Part shown: positions 33,677 through 45,415 of the stretch, in pieces | Position numbering within the stretch: the stretch's first letter is position 1 | Layout: each line of letters begins with the position of its first letter | Source of the DNA: Chalara sp. BL73 | Taxonomy: Eukaryota > Ascomycota > Leotiomycetes > Helotiales | DNA length: 64,000 nt | Assembly (NCBI GenBank): GCA_918026815.1 | Contig: CAKJVC010000207.1 | Coordinates: 1 to 64,000 of the forward strand | Direction: 5' to 3' | Notes under the pieces: generated by a model | What the model saw: the letters and a program-made list of their open reading frames with translations, nothing else | What the model was told of the DNA's origin: nothing | Databases searched by the model: none | Position numbers and translations under genes: made by a program

Positions 33677-34405
33677 CTACATCATCCCCAAAAACGCAAT
33701 CACGAAAGCACCGACAAGTCCAGTCCCAACCGAAACTCCCCACTTCCCAGCCAAATTCACCTCAATGAAAGTCGGAGCCGGGGTCGCACTCGGCGTAGCA
33801 GGTGGGGAAGGCGGCGTGTTCCCCGGGCCCGTCGTCAACGTCGTCGACGTCGTCGTCCGATTCCCAGTCGGCACCGGCAGAGCCGTAGTCGGGAACGTAA
33901 CGCTTGGCAAGACGCAAGTGCAAGTCGTAGTCGGGCAGACTTCCGTGCTGGTGTAGGTGGTGGTTTGGCCAGTGCAGGTCACGGACGCCGGGCATGTGGT
34001 TAGGGTGGTGATGTGTGTTTTTGTCTCGGTTCTGGTTGTGTTGGGATAGACGGTTGGGGGTGTGGGGGTAGGTGTGGAATAGGGAGGTGGGGGGGTGGTG
34101 GTTGGCGGTGGTGTGTGCGTCGGGAAGCAATCCTCTATGGCTGTGATGTAGGAGGTAGCTCCGCAGCTAGTCGGGCATGCTGTCTGGCAGACAGTTGTAG
34201 TGGGGATCGTGGTACAGCCGCACGATTGGGTGATGGGCTTGATTTCAAGACAGGCGAGGACGGTGCAGGTTGAGTAGGCGCCGTGGCAGTCTGAGGTCGA
34301 AGTGAGAGTAGCGCACGTGGTCCCGGATTCGTAGCCTGTTCCGAAAACAGAGACGGGCAGAGTCGCGAGGACTGTAGCGATGGAAACGAGTGTCGAGAAC
34401 TGCAT
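33677..34405 (-). CDS. GPI-anchored Thr/Pro-rich cell wall protein
   Basis: I chose the ATG at 34405, which gives 242 residues and puts a signal peptide first (MQFSTLVSIATVLATLPVSV); the open frame extends further upstream but that part lacks such features. A Cys-rich domain follows (about 28-95, with CTVLACLEIKP and CQTACPTSCGA), then a Thr/Pro-rich stalk (TPPPTTTPPPPYSTPTPTPP) likely to be O-mannosylated, a second Cys group (CPTTTCTC), more Thr/Pro, and a hydrophobic C-terminus (VGAFVIAFLGMM) as needed for GPI attachment. Predicted place: plasma membrane or cell wall. No enzymatic motif; role may be adhesion or surface masking. Codons are GC-rich relative to the neighbourhood. Confidence 0.8.
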   Translation of the reverse strand: MQFSTLVSIATVLATLPVSVFGTGYESGTTCATLTSTSDCHGAYSTCTVLACLEIKPITQSCGCTTIPTTTVCQTACPTSCGATSYITAIEDCFPTHTPPPTTTPPPPYSTPTPTPPTVYPNTTRTETKTHITTLTTCPASVTCTGQTTTYTSTEVCPTTTCTCVLPSVTFPTTALPVPTGNRTTTSTTLTTGPGNTPPSPPATPSATPAPTFIEVNLAGKWGVSVGTGLVGAFVIAFLGMM

Positions 34406-36178
34406 GGTTGTACAGTCCTGGAGGTGCGGTTTGTGCAAGTTAACGAATGTGTAGGGATTTTTGTTTGTTTTGTTTGTGGAGAGAGGGAACAAAGGTCTAT
34501 GCAGGGCGGGTGTCCCTGCTTTAAGATGCGTTTCTCTGCACTGTACCTTTGATCGTTGGCGTTGGCCGCCACGATACTTAGGTTGGGTTGGTTGGCGACA
34601 GAAAAAATAGGCTGTCACTTGTTACAGTTCTTCCTCGTATTCGACAGGGCGAGCGTTGGCCCGTCTGATGGAGGGGACCAATGCGGGGTAGGGTCTGACC
34701 AATAAGAGGGCGTGCCTAGTGTGCAGTGGGAAGCGGAAAGCTGCCAAAACAGAAATAACCGGGCAACAGGGCGGGAAAAATAAAAATTATTGATTTGGGC
34801 TTCTCTGCAGCTCGTATCCAAGGCTCCTTGGCTGTATATTGCTCTTGATCCTGCGCCGCGATGGCCCTGGAAGCATAGTTGGACTTCCAACGCACCGTAA
34901 CTCAGTCCTTCGTGCTGACTCCGAGATGCATTTGCCCTCAGCGATGAGTATAAAAGTCAACACTGTGGCCAAGGGCAAAGATGAGAGAGAGAGACCTGCG
35001 TGGTGCAAGATCTACCTCGACACTTGTGAAGCATTGAAGCATGAACCCTCGTCGTCCATCCACCCACAATGCCGTCGCGACTCTTTCTAGTCGTAAAAAG
35101 AGGCACAGCTCTCCTGCGGGATTATGCCCTAGAAGCTTCGCGACGTGTGTCAGCCCGTATTCCTTCCGTTGAGATGGTAGCTGTTATAAAGATTCACATG
35201 CAGTTGATGCTCGCTTGCGCAGACTCAAGACCGCCAGGATCAGAGGCATGAACTCTTGAACAGTACGCTGGGTAGTATGGATTTCGGAGTTCGTGGCTGC
35301 AATGTTGCGGCTGAAGCTGCAGATAGAGTCTAAATGAAGAAAATGTTAGATTGACGGATTTGTGGATAGAGCTGTCCGTAATTATGGAGGGAATAGCCTC
35401 TGGAAGGGCTACAATCGGTCTCTGCACATACATTGCGTCGGTGCAGGCGAGAGGGTCTCTTGTATTTGGGCAGAGAGTATGGACACGAATACCTGCTTTA
35501 TGGATCTCGCAGGCGATAATTTCGACAAGGCACATTATGTAGAAAGCTGCAAAGAAGCTCAGGAGAGTCGAGAAGACTTGTTTATAAAGAAGTAAACCTA
35601 TTTCAAATCTTGTTGCGCTATTCTGTGATTGATTTTTAGTTTTAAGTTTATTATAGCTGACTATGAATCATGTGACGTTAAGCTGTACTGCATTTTCAGA
35701 GCGTAAATTGCGCATTTGCTAAGCCCCTCTTAGCGGGGCTGGCGGCGCAGTTTGCGGAACAAGATGAGGTAAATACAGAGCCTCGTGATGTGAAGGCAAG
35801 CAGGGATGGAACTTATTGGAATTTCTATTCTTCATTAAACGACCTAATAACGAATAAAGTAGGTTCTATGTTGTGGACCTAATGCTGGGAGTAGCGGCAA
35901 CGAGAGTGCTACGTTTCCTATTGTCAATTCAAAAGTAAATAAAACTCGAAAATAAAGGTAAGCTAGTTTCGAGAAAAAAAGTAAAAAAAGTGAAAATGCC
36001 TGAAATCGATCAGTGTGAGAAATGATTTTGATTACTTGATTACCGAACCTATTAATCAAAATCAATGTCTTAAATCAAAGCATCTAGAATAGTTCCACTA
36101 TCGATATTTTTTCTAGCTCGAAGAGATGCACATTACTGATAATCGGATAGTGTATTCTTAAAACGATCGCTGAAATGG
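34406..36178. other. Intergenic, only doubtful small frames
   Basis: The first 200 bp hold the wall-protein promoter. Minus frame 35194-35535 (113 codons, starting with a short hydrophobic run and holding several Cys) could be a small secreted protein relic but has no supporting pattern. Plus frames at 34839-35090 and 35362-35595 look like chance. 35800-36170 is AT-rich. Confidence 0.35.
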
Positions 36179-36693
36179 TTAACTACCTAATGTATTATTT
36201 CTTGGAATCACCCAGATATGCTTGTGGACATTGGCTGGAAACGCAGCTTGACCGCCCTCAGCCTCGAGTTTCTGGACACGCTCGCGCATCCCAGCCAGAG
36301 CATCTCGGTTCGCAAAAATAGCGCCATTCACGCTCCCAAGAAGTTCTTTGTATTGTCCGGAGAGAAGCGTCTCCAGCTCCTCTCGAACGGCCTTCATGAC
36401 GTCGGGGCGAATTTGCTCTCCAACACCTTCCTCGCGACGTTGTTCACCTTTTGGTTGGCGTTCGGGTTCTATCTAGCAGTTAATTACTCCGCTCAACAAA
36501 ACCGAAAGAGCCCCTGAGGAGTCGTCGGCCTGCATCTAGTTTCTTACCTGCATGTTGGCTTTCAGATCAATCAAAAGCGTCCACTATTGCGAGGACATCT
36601 TCAGATTCTACTCTGGGTGCTCTGCCTGTATACCTTTGTAATACGGTCGGCCATGCGAGCCAACTCGGCCTCTTGATCAAATTGAGTCGGCAT
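36179..36693 (-). CDS. Small three-exon protein with coiled-coil character, unknown function
   Basis: Exons 36693-36634, 36583-36548 and 36472-36179, all joined in phase 0: 129 residues. Introns of 50 bp (GTATAC...CAATAG) and 75 bp (GTAAGA...TTAACTGCTAG). The protein starts MPTQFDQEAELARMADRITK and is rich in Glu, Arg, Lys and Leu with heptad-like spacing in REELETLLSGQYKELLGSVN and MRERVQKLEAEGG. No signal peptide, membrane segment or catalytic motif. The clean splice phases favour a real gene, but I do not recognise the family. Confidence 0.5.
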
Positions 36694-39600
36694 GTTACTA
36701 CGTGTCTGTGGGTTGGTTTTTCAGTCGCTCATGGCTCGATGATCGTCTCTGCTGTAATAGGAAGATATGCTGAGCTGAATATGAGTGATGGCAGTCGGGG
36801 AAGCGTAACGGTTATCAACCTTTTGAGATTAACCAATTATGTGCTATAGGCTGCTTGTGGTACATAGCGGCCATTATTTAGGCATCTACTTCGCAAAAAC
36901 GACTAATGGGAGCCCAATATAGCAGTGATAGTCAATTGAATAGGTTACTATCAGCCTGTCACAACACTCGAGGCTAAAAATGGCCAGGCTCCGCATTATG
37001 GCCGACGATTTTTACAAATCGGGCAACAGTTGCCAAGCATACTTTCTAGTCCACAAGACTCTTACATTGGTTGCCACCCCGATGGGGGACTGAATTCCTT
37101 AGAACAAAACTGGAGAATGTAACTTATTTAAATGCTTTTATCTTATCTAAAACTAGAGGTAAAACTATTTACCAAAGCGTAGAAAATTAACGAACGAGTC
37201 CAATAGCGATGCAGAAATTCAAGTAGAAATTGGTCAAATATGCCACAATAAGATTTATCGATGATATTTTATGTCTAAATCAAAGCACAATACTTGCACT
37301 ACAATAACTCGAGCTTTTGATATGTAAATTATCAATTAATGCTGAGAAATTCCACGGGATATTTGCCGTGTAGGGATGTCGGTTAAACCGGAAGCCCGGG
37401 ACCATTCGTCGTCTGACATGAACTTTCTGGCCCAACGAACCGTCTCACAAGGGGATTTGGCGACAAAAAGGGTCTGGAGATGTTGGAGATGTTGGGGGTC
37501 TTGAACGAGGGCTGCTGAGGCGTTGATATTTTTGAAAAGAGCTAAGGAATGTTGGATCCACAGTACAAAATAGGAGTCCTCCTCGCCATATCCTCAGAGA
37601 GGGCTTGAGGCCTGCAGGCCCCATAGTTAGCACAATTGAACTAAGAAGACCGTCGTTGGGGAACAGCTGAAATCTCTTATACCACAGAGAGTATGGTTTT
37701 GCGGCAGGGCTGCCTAATGAGCGACCCCTAACTGGACTGCTTTTCAAACCTCAGTACCTGATAAGCCTATAGACAAAGCTGTGTCCACAAAGCAACAAAC
37801 AATCCCATTACGAGTAACAGCACGAAGTAAGAAGAGTATCAAAGGGTATAAAATTGGGAACAATAATTATTATTATATATATTTAATTAACCTTCTGGCG
37901 CTTGAATTCCCAAGAAAAAAGACCCCGCATGTTCATGAGTTATAACACTCAAACTAACACCAACCGAATATATCCCCAATGTAAGTCTTTTATTGAGTCT
38001 GATAATTCGAATGATTTATCAATACGAGAAGTCGTGTCGGCTGTTTGAATCTCTGGCCTAGGGAGAAATTGATCAGACGGGAAGTTGTAGCTGCATTCCT
38101 CGCCAAGAGTTTCTCCTAGAAGCGCCCGAGCGTCAAGAGTGACCAGGTTTGCTATACATAAACTCTGGCTTGTCAAATCTATTTCTAATGTTTGTTGTCG
38201 TTTGGTAGTTAGCGATCACTGATCTTTGTCAATACCACTAAACTCCGGCTCAGGTGGACTCATCAGCGTTCACATAAAAGTGCGCCAAAGATTCTTCGCC
38301 GTTATATTTTCCATAACACATGGCTCCTACCAATATCTCAAAGCCCTGGCATCCAGTGGATGATCTTCTGGGAAGTGTACTGTTGTGTTATAGTATAACA
38401 TGATTAAGTCGCATAAAGCGAAAGATCTAATCCTCCAAGTTTCAGGGTGTAAAGCAAGGATTCTCCATTATAAGCATCATGAATCGAAGACTGCATCCAC
38501 AAAGCATTCTCTCCCGCCCATGTGCTTTCCTATTTCCTCTGCCACTTTCGTTGGGAGTCGAGAGTGGGCCTATAGTCATCCTTATCCATATCTTCTGACA
38601 ACGAGTACTAGTCCCATGCAGACTGCGGCACAATATAGCATGTATGAATCCCAGGCCCCACGACCGTTCTATTCGCCTATTCTCCTCCTATACCACTGAT
38701 TACACAGCAGGAGCCCCGCATCTCTGCCGCATTCCTAAAGTTATCCATTGCTTTCTTCGCATCCTGGTTATTTAGAGGATTACCGGTAGAACCAACAACC
38801 ATACATCTACCAATAGAGCTCTACTAGTAAAGCGAGAATCACGTATGTACCTTAGAGGCTATACTTAAAGGAGGCATAGCCTAGAGTAGAACTAAGTCGC
38901 TTCAGAGCAAACAGGGAGCCATATCCATTAAAATAGATCAGATAGTCAGTCGTAACTCTTTGAGCCAGTGAAAGATAATGACGCGGAAAAATATACTGTT
39001 GTTCAGCAAAGGCCAAATTCCGCACTACTTGTAGACTGCAGTTCTATGTCGGATTTGATCAAATAAGGGAGTGAAGAGTCTCAATCCGAAATAAAACATT
39101 GTGCACTTTCTCTGCCTACTAGCCCAATTTTCAAAGACTGTTCTGACTATATTGCAAGATATCAGACGGTTGCCAGATATAACAAGTCCACAATTAATCC
39201 AGAGCTTTACTTTTATGCTTGATCAGTAAGCCAAGGGTGTACTCACACTTATATAAAGGGCCAACTGTTAAAATATAGCCAAGACTCCATTGATGGCTAG
39301 TTCTTGCTTAATTTTAATGTTACGGTACGCCGAGCTTTGCCAAGGCGCCTATTTGGAAACCATGAGCCTCCAAAAGCGCCACAAAACAAGCCTTTCCGCT
39401 AGCTAAATTTAGAACGTGACTGCCCCTTGCAATTGTTCCCTTGCATTACTATGCCAAAACTTTGACCATTGTTTCCTAAGTAAGGAAAGGCAAAATAGGA
39501 AGTATTAGATTTACTGTTTCAATTGTACCAATAAATAGGCTTCAGAATTCAAGCTTTGCTATTAGAAAGGATATATACATGACCCTTAAATTAAGAATAA

Positions 39601-40269
39601 AGAGAGAGCTTGGGAGATGCGGCAACCATATGCGCACGCTCAATTGCGTTGGCTTGGTCACACACTTCGGAGTTTGTATTAATTAAGCTTATATTTAGCC
39701 GGCAGTATAAGAACCGTGACACCTAGTTACACTAAAACAGTATTCTTTTTCTTAATTGTTCAGTTAAAATAGATAGAAATGCCGCAAAACCAAGCGATTT
39801 GAAATCATTAACCATAAAATATGCCCGCAAAGAGTCAAAATAAACATTGTATAACTGTTCCCAGACTAGCTTAGCGCAGTAATGGCCTCTTATCAGAACC
39901 TTCTGAAATAGTTCAAAATTATTAATAGTTCTAAACCTTAAAATAAAGTAACCCTTCCCGAGTACCCACCCATGTCTCGGCGCAGCCATTATAGGTCCAT
40001 AATTTAATAACCTGAGGAGACCGAAATGTGCTGCTATACAAAGTAAGCCGAAGTGCTGTAGAGATGTAATCAAACTCCGCATTATTCAGGGTGTAAATAC
40101 TAGGTTCCCTTGTTAGCTAGATAATTAGATCGATTTTGATGGAATTAGTCGGGTAATCATGGAGAAGATTCCTCCGGATCGACAACTTATGGCAGTCGCA
40201 AGGTTGAATTTGTCTCAATGCTCCATATTTACTATTCGAGATGTGCCATCAAGTATTGAATCCGAAAGG
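36694..40269. other. Long gene-poor stretch
   Basis: About 3.6 kb without a supportable gene. Short frames at 37445-37747 (minus), 37949-38176 (minus), 38400-38699 (plus) and 39732-40082 (minus) have no domain, signal peptide or splice pattern that I can support. AT content is moderate, with AT-rich islands near 37150 and 37870. No tandem repeat or inverted-repeat element was recognised. Confidence 0.45.
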
Positions 40270-40277
40270 TATAAATT
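40270..40277 (+). promoter_or_regulatory. TATA-like box of the cysteine-rich secreted protein gene
   Basis: TATAAATT about 114 bp before the ATG at 40391, followed by a C/T-rich stretch at about 40368-40388 (CACTCTATTCTCACTCCGTC) typical of a fungal transcription start region. Placement is inference. Confidence 0.45.
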
Positions 40278-40390
40278 AGAGCCCATCCCCTTATTCTCGC
40301 CGATACCATTCATCGAGCAAGCTCCTTCAGAATCTAACTGGCCGCCGATATTCCTACCAAATTCGTCACTCTATTCTCACTCCGTCCAAA

Positions 40391-40822
40391 ATGCAGCTAT
40401 CTTTGCTCTTCGCCCTTTACCTTGCTCTGTGCGTAAACGCATGGAGTTTCGACGTCACCACAAAGAATAACTTCTGTGGCAAGCGTCGCTCTTTCTACAG
40501 TGTGAAAGCCGAAAATGGCTGCTACCCTCTTCCGGGTGGTATTGGCGGCAATGTCCATTCCTTCGCCTTCTGCTCCATGGCGTGGACCCGCTGCTCTATC
40601 TCATTCCACTCGAAACTTGGATGCTCTGGAGAGAACTTAGGTTCTGCAACTGCTGCCCTTCCATCAAAATTCTGGGAGAAGAAGTCAGTATCAGCGGCGG
40701 GAAGCAAGATGAAAAGCTTCCGAATTCAAGGCTGCAAGGAAATCCCGATCATCAGCACCAATCTGGACGTCCAAACTTGTTACTCTAAGTTAACTACGAC
40801 ACCTCCGTGGGAAAATTGTTAG
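40391..40822 (+). CDS. Small cysteine-rich secreted protein, effector candidate
   Basis: An intact single-exon frame of 143 residues. A signal peptide ends near residue 17 (LLFALYLALCVNA|W). The mature part has eight cysteines (29, 44, 61, 68, 78, 115, 130, 143), an even number that suits four disulfides, the last being the final residue. No transmembrane segment, GPI signal or repeat. The mature start WSFDVTTKNNFCG is seen in other fungal secreted proteins of this size, but I cannot name a family. Isolation in a subtelomeric gene-poor region, with TATA and CT box, fits an effector or antimicrobial protein. Host target, if any, is unknown. Confidence 0.72.
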   Translation: MQLSLLFALYLALCVNAWSFDVTTKNNFCGKRRSFYSVKAENGCYPLPGGIGGNVHSFAFCSMAWTRCSISFHSKLGCSGENLGSATAALPSKFWEKKSVSAAGSKMKSFRIQGCKEIPIISTNLDVQTCYSKLTTTPPWENC

Positions 40823-41457
40823 GCAGGTGAAATATTTGGGCTTCCAGTGTGGAGATTGAAGCCTGTATAGGGGACTATGGAAGCTGATGGTGCTTATGGG
40901 GTTATGACTAGTTTGCATGGGGGAGGGGTTGGCTTATGGGCTATTATCAAGATCGGACGACGAAGAGGAATGGGCTGCCGTGTAGTAGGTGGAAATCGAG
41001 GATGATGTCCACGGAAGATGAAGTATTTTATTTTGACTGTTTTTCTTTTGTAGATAGAGGGTATAAACCGCTTTAGAGGATTTTGCCTAGCTTTTGACTG
41101 AATTCAGACTTTCTACCTATCTTGCTTAATAAATCTCACTATTTTATTAATCTGACCAGTGATGGCATTTCGATTTACCCAAATTTAGTTAGATTATTAG
41201 CACATTATTTAGGTGCCGGCATCATTGTTCTTAAGATTTGAGACGCCGTCCATTCTGGCCTTGAAAATAGAACTATATCGTTAGATTTGCACCTTTTCAA
41301 ACCTCTACTCGGGACAACGTACTGCATGACATAACTACCATACGCTTAAAACGCAAAATCGGATAATAGAACATAAAAATTGATCCGATTTCAAATCGCA
41401 ATTAGAAATCACGTATTAGTTTACGAAAAAATACTTAACAAAAAAAACAAAGCAATA
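40823..41457. other. Intergenic between secreted protein and MITE
   Basis: 3' flank of the cysteine-rich protein gene, then AT-rich DNA from about 41100. No gene seen. Confidence 0.45.
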
Positions 41458-41833
41458 CATTTCTAGCTGACTTTCCTGGCCGACCTGATTAATCTAGCTA
41501 GCATAACTAACATTTCTGGCTAACGCTTCTAGCTAGTTGTATTGCAATTGAGTAACAATAAAGAATAAAAGAAATAATCTCAAAAAGAGGGGTAATATGT
41601 ACAGGAAGTAAGGAAAGTTACACGTGACTCTACTTTACATGACTTTCTTTACTTCCTGTACATATTACCCCTCTTTTCGAAAGTATCTTGATATTTATTA
41701 TTATAATACGACTACTTTTTACGGTGCACCTGTATTTTAACATAACTATAATGGCTTACTAGAAACGTTAGCTGGGAATGTTAGTTATGCTAGCTAGATT
41801 AATCAGGCCGGCCAGGAAAGTCAGCTAGAAGCG
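41458..41833. mobile_element. MITE with nested palindrome (376 bp, TA target)
   Basis: Terminal inverted repeats of about 68 bp (41458-41525 and 41766-41833; both contain TTCTAGCTGACTTTCCTGGC on the outward strand). A TA dinucleotide flanks each end, as for Tc1/mariner insertions. The outermost bases differ by transitions only. Inside, a second inverted repeat of about 35 bp (41583-41618 and 41643-41678, with GGGGTAATATGTACAGGAAG) flanks a 24-bp spacer. No coding capacity. The superfamily call is tentative because only TA is left as target evidence. Confidence 0.72.
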
Positions 41834-44305
41834 TAAGGGTCAATGACTATTATATTTATAGCTATAACTACCGTAAATCAGCAATTCCTAGTTTCAAAAC
41901 GCAGCAGCACAACGCGAACCTCTAGGCTTAAATCTTTATTTTACAGCTCCCTCCTAGAACTATTGGCGAAAAAGACTAGGCCTAGGTCCAGCTTAACGCT
42001 ACTCCAAAGGCTAGTGCTTTGCAAAATAATCTAGTAACTGGAGAACTGTCCGATTTCCAGCTGGGATTAAACTTCCAACACTTTTTATTTCTCGCCCTGA
42101 ACACCCAGATCGTAAACCCGAACACTAAGTCCGTGCACCCCCATTTGGATCGCTATTTCAATAAAATAATCAGTTATTAATTTAATTTCATTTATTATTG
42201 TTTAATTTTTGAATCTATTAACTTTCAAGTGATAATGCGTTAATACGTCGAACAAGATTTGCTTACAGCTTTTGATAACGTCAGAAATAGCAAGTCAGTA
42301 AAATTAACTAGTAAAATGTTACGATTGTCGCAACAGGATCATGGCTTAGGGGCCTGAGGCTCGGTAGGCAAAGCTTAAAGATACATATAATCATCAAAAA
42401 AATCAGATACATTCTGAGCCGTCTGTGTGAAAATGCTGGTTCCAAAGATCCGAGTAACTAAGTAATGTTGATATATGGAAAATATATCGCGAGTTTGCTC
42501 TTAAGGGAGATATTGATTCAATCAGGGATTATCGCCGGCTTGACGTTGAAATGATGCAAGCTATGCTCTATACTCAACACGAAACTGTTATATTGGACGA
42601 GAGAATATCTAATGCAGACTTTTCGGGAGGGTCGTGGAGCAGTTAACTCAACGCCTTGAACATTTTAGTGTGTAACTTCGATCTTACCAGCTCCCTTAAT
42701 ACCTTCCATATTCAATAGAGCGTTTTCCAAATACTCACTGTTTAGCAACTCTCATTAAGTCGCACAAGGAACTTGGCAGTATAAGACAGCAAGGTCAAGA
42801 AGAAAGTAGGCGAATTGGTCGATTGCTCGCCGCTACGTTGCATGAACCGCGGTCCTGATATGCTGCAGGTGTATCGGACCTCGTCGGTCTCCGAGTAGAA
42901 TCTGAAAAGACATAAATTAATCTCGATAGTACCCTTCGAATATTCTTGCAAATGAAGGCGCTTGCAAGCTCTATCAATAGGACTAATAGAGAAAGGAGGG
43001 AATAAAGTATATAGGGGCGAATAAGATACTCCCACAGGCAAGTAGAATATTCTATTTACGGTAACACTCTCACTGGAAGTAGCGGTAGGCACCCTTTATT
43101 GTATCTTTCTACGTACTAATTAAGTAATATAAACAGGTGGTATCCAAAGAATCATTGAAACTTGTCGCCGTTAGGAACGCTACATCTCCCCTTCGACAGA
43201 CAGCATTACTCACATAATATTCGCCCTCCTTGGAGCACTCATTTCGCTCGCTCCAAAGGCCACCATGGTGTACTACCGGTTGAAAAATCATCTCGTTAGA
43301 ATAAACATTGCATTCAGACATTTTGTCGCTGTGCTCTTAGCCAAGGCATCGAAGGCATTGAATCAGGGACTGTTGGCTGTGACAGCTGTTTACACAGCAG
43401 TCTTGAGAGACTTTATTGGCAATGCGATTAATGATCCATAAATACGGATTGTGTTTCAATGATACTGAAGATTAGGGGTTACTAAATATAGCGAAAAGTG
43501 AACGTGCCTTATTGCTCAGAAACTATGAAATTCCGATGTTTCATTGCAAAGATTCTTTAGTCAGGTCCAATATGACTATGGTTGACTGACTGACCATGTG
43601 TATCGTGTTCTTTGTTGTCAGCAAACGTAGTTCTGCTATACTAGCACTACAGGCATAGGTGTGCTATACAAAAAGCATGGCGAAGCAACCACCCCGTTCC
43701 TGGAATTGTTTCAACGATTGTAGCGTGCAAGTTTGAACCCCGAACCTGATGTTGTGGAAGATTGCGGGATTAAGGAGGTGTTTATTTAGAGAAGAGCTAT
43801 CTTGAGTACGATACCGCTGATTGTCAAAATTCAAGAAAGTGTCCAAAGTTTTGTACCGCAAACCCTGCTTCCACTTATCCTCCCAGAGCATTGCTTGTTC
43901 AACACTCCTTTCGTAGACCTCCTCTACTTGTAGCACAATTTCCCGATATATTTGGGTAGATGCTAAATACTATCCTGGGCTAGTCTTGTAATCCTGGAGG
44001 AGTCTGTCCTAGAGGAGATCAGGAAATCATATGGGATGTGTGAGAATTCATAATATTTCTCCAAAGCCAAGACTCTTTGCTGGTAATTCAATCTTAACCC
44101 CATCCTATCTATGATTTAGACTTTAGAAATATGAATTCACAGGTTAAAAAGCCTAGCGTGTATATTGATATGGGAGCTTTGGAAGGTTGTAGCCTAGTGC
44201 ATATCTTTGGTAGTGAGTAGAAACCGGACGATGTGTAAAATGTCATCAAAATCAAGTGGCGTGAAAAAAGGGAGTAGCAGCCCTACGTCAGGGTGTCTGT
44301 ATACA
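41834..44305. other. Gene-poor stretch with possible relics
   Basis: No firm gene. A 57-codon open segment at about 42476-42652 (plus, IYREFALKGDIDSIRDYRRL) reads like real coding sequence but has no start or known fold. Minus frames 43109-43321 and 42742-43092 could be two exons of one small Cys-containing protein (NAVCRRGDVAFLTA; FYSETDEVRYTCSISG), but the junction is unclear and no signal peptide is visible. Minus frame 43664-43936 shows nothing recognisable. Confidence 0.35.
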
Positions 44306-44712
44306 TAATAAGTACGGCAAATTTCTCAGATACCACCACTGAATTTGGAGGCTTTCCCATATTCCACAAAGGATGGTATTTCAGAAAGCTATCAAATAAT
44401 TGATGGTACCTGAGAAAGCTTCCAACACTTTAAATTTTTGATAGTATTTGAGAAAGCTTCTAAAACTCCCTGTAAGCATGTTATAAGTACTCTGTAGCAA
44501 CTACAATACACGCTATAGCAATACAATTACAATTACGAGTTAACTACGTTGTAGCAATTACGCTGTAGCAACTACAACACATGCTGTAACGACTACGGTA
44601 CACCTTGTAGCAATTACAAGAAACGCCGTAGCGATGCATACTGCAACAATACAATTACAACTTAAATATATTACATATTAATTTATATCGATATATTGTA
44701 TACTGCTACTTT

Positions 44713-44945
44713 GTGTCACGGCCCTGGCCCTATTTCGCTTAAAGCCCTTTAGGGTTCGGCCCCTGGCACCACAGGGCCTCGCTTACACTGGCCCCTAGCC
44801 AGCTTCCTGTATATAAAGCATTGCTTTTTCTCTTTTTCTATTTGTAGCTTGTTCTCTTCGTTATAACAATTGATAGTTATTCACACTTTTGAGTCTCTTT
44901 CCTGAGATCTACGGATCCAGATCCCTGTTCGCCTTGAGTTGTTAC
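44713..44945 (+). mobile_element. Solo LTR nested in foldback element copy 2
   Basis: Begins GTGTCACGGCCCTGG and ends GAGTTGTTAC. A 5-bp duplication ACTTT lies at 44708-44712 and 44946-44950. It has a TATATAAAG box near 44809 and shares ATAACAATTGATAGTT with the inverted copy at 9474-9700. The 5-bp duplication fits LTR integration. It interrupts minisatellite sequence, so it arrived after the foldback element. Confidence 0.8.
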
Positions 44946-44963
44946 ACTTTATATATTGCTACA

Positions 44964-45415
44964 ACTTGTGTGTAACAGAGGGCAGCAGGAGAGATCGCAA
45001 TATAGCAAGTAAGGACACGATATTATGAGAACACGCGACTGGCAATGCAAAAGTAATAGTATTGTATTGATATGGAATGTAAGCTTATCAATTTATAAAA
45101 GACACAAGCTTGCCCTTTTTCAAAGAGTTCTAGCTTCTTTTTATACTTTTCACTTTTCGACTGTTCTGTAATTTTTACTTACAGAGTCACCAAGCTTTTA
45201 GCTTTAGTATCCCCGAAAATACTATAGCAGCTGAAGCCCGCAATAGTTTAGGCCATACGCCCTTGTAGTGGCTGCAAGCCTGTAGCTGCTGTAGCTGCAA
45301 GCTTATAGCTGGCAATAAGCTGGTTACGCTGTTTGCAGCCTAGAAAGTACCGCAGCTGAAAACCTTAATTTTTCCCATAAGGACTTTCATTCTACATCCG
45401 GGGCCTTGAACTGGT
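44964..45415 (+). mobile_element. Copia-type LTR-like repeat nested in foldback element copy 2
   Basis: Starts TGTAACAGAGGGCAGCAGGA and includes GTATCCCCGAAAATAC and TAGGCCATACGCC, in the same order as the inverted copy at 13020-13413. The distal part has GCTGTAGCTGCAAGC-like units. Foldback minisatellite resumes at about 45420 (GTTGCTACAGTG). The exact 3' end is uncertain. Confidence 0.6.

Noticed and set aside
33653..34273. Plus-strand Arg- and Gly-rich frames opposite the wall-protein gene
   Set aside because: They are antisense shadows of Thr/Pro codons; the minus strand has signal peptide and GPI signal.
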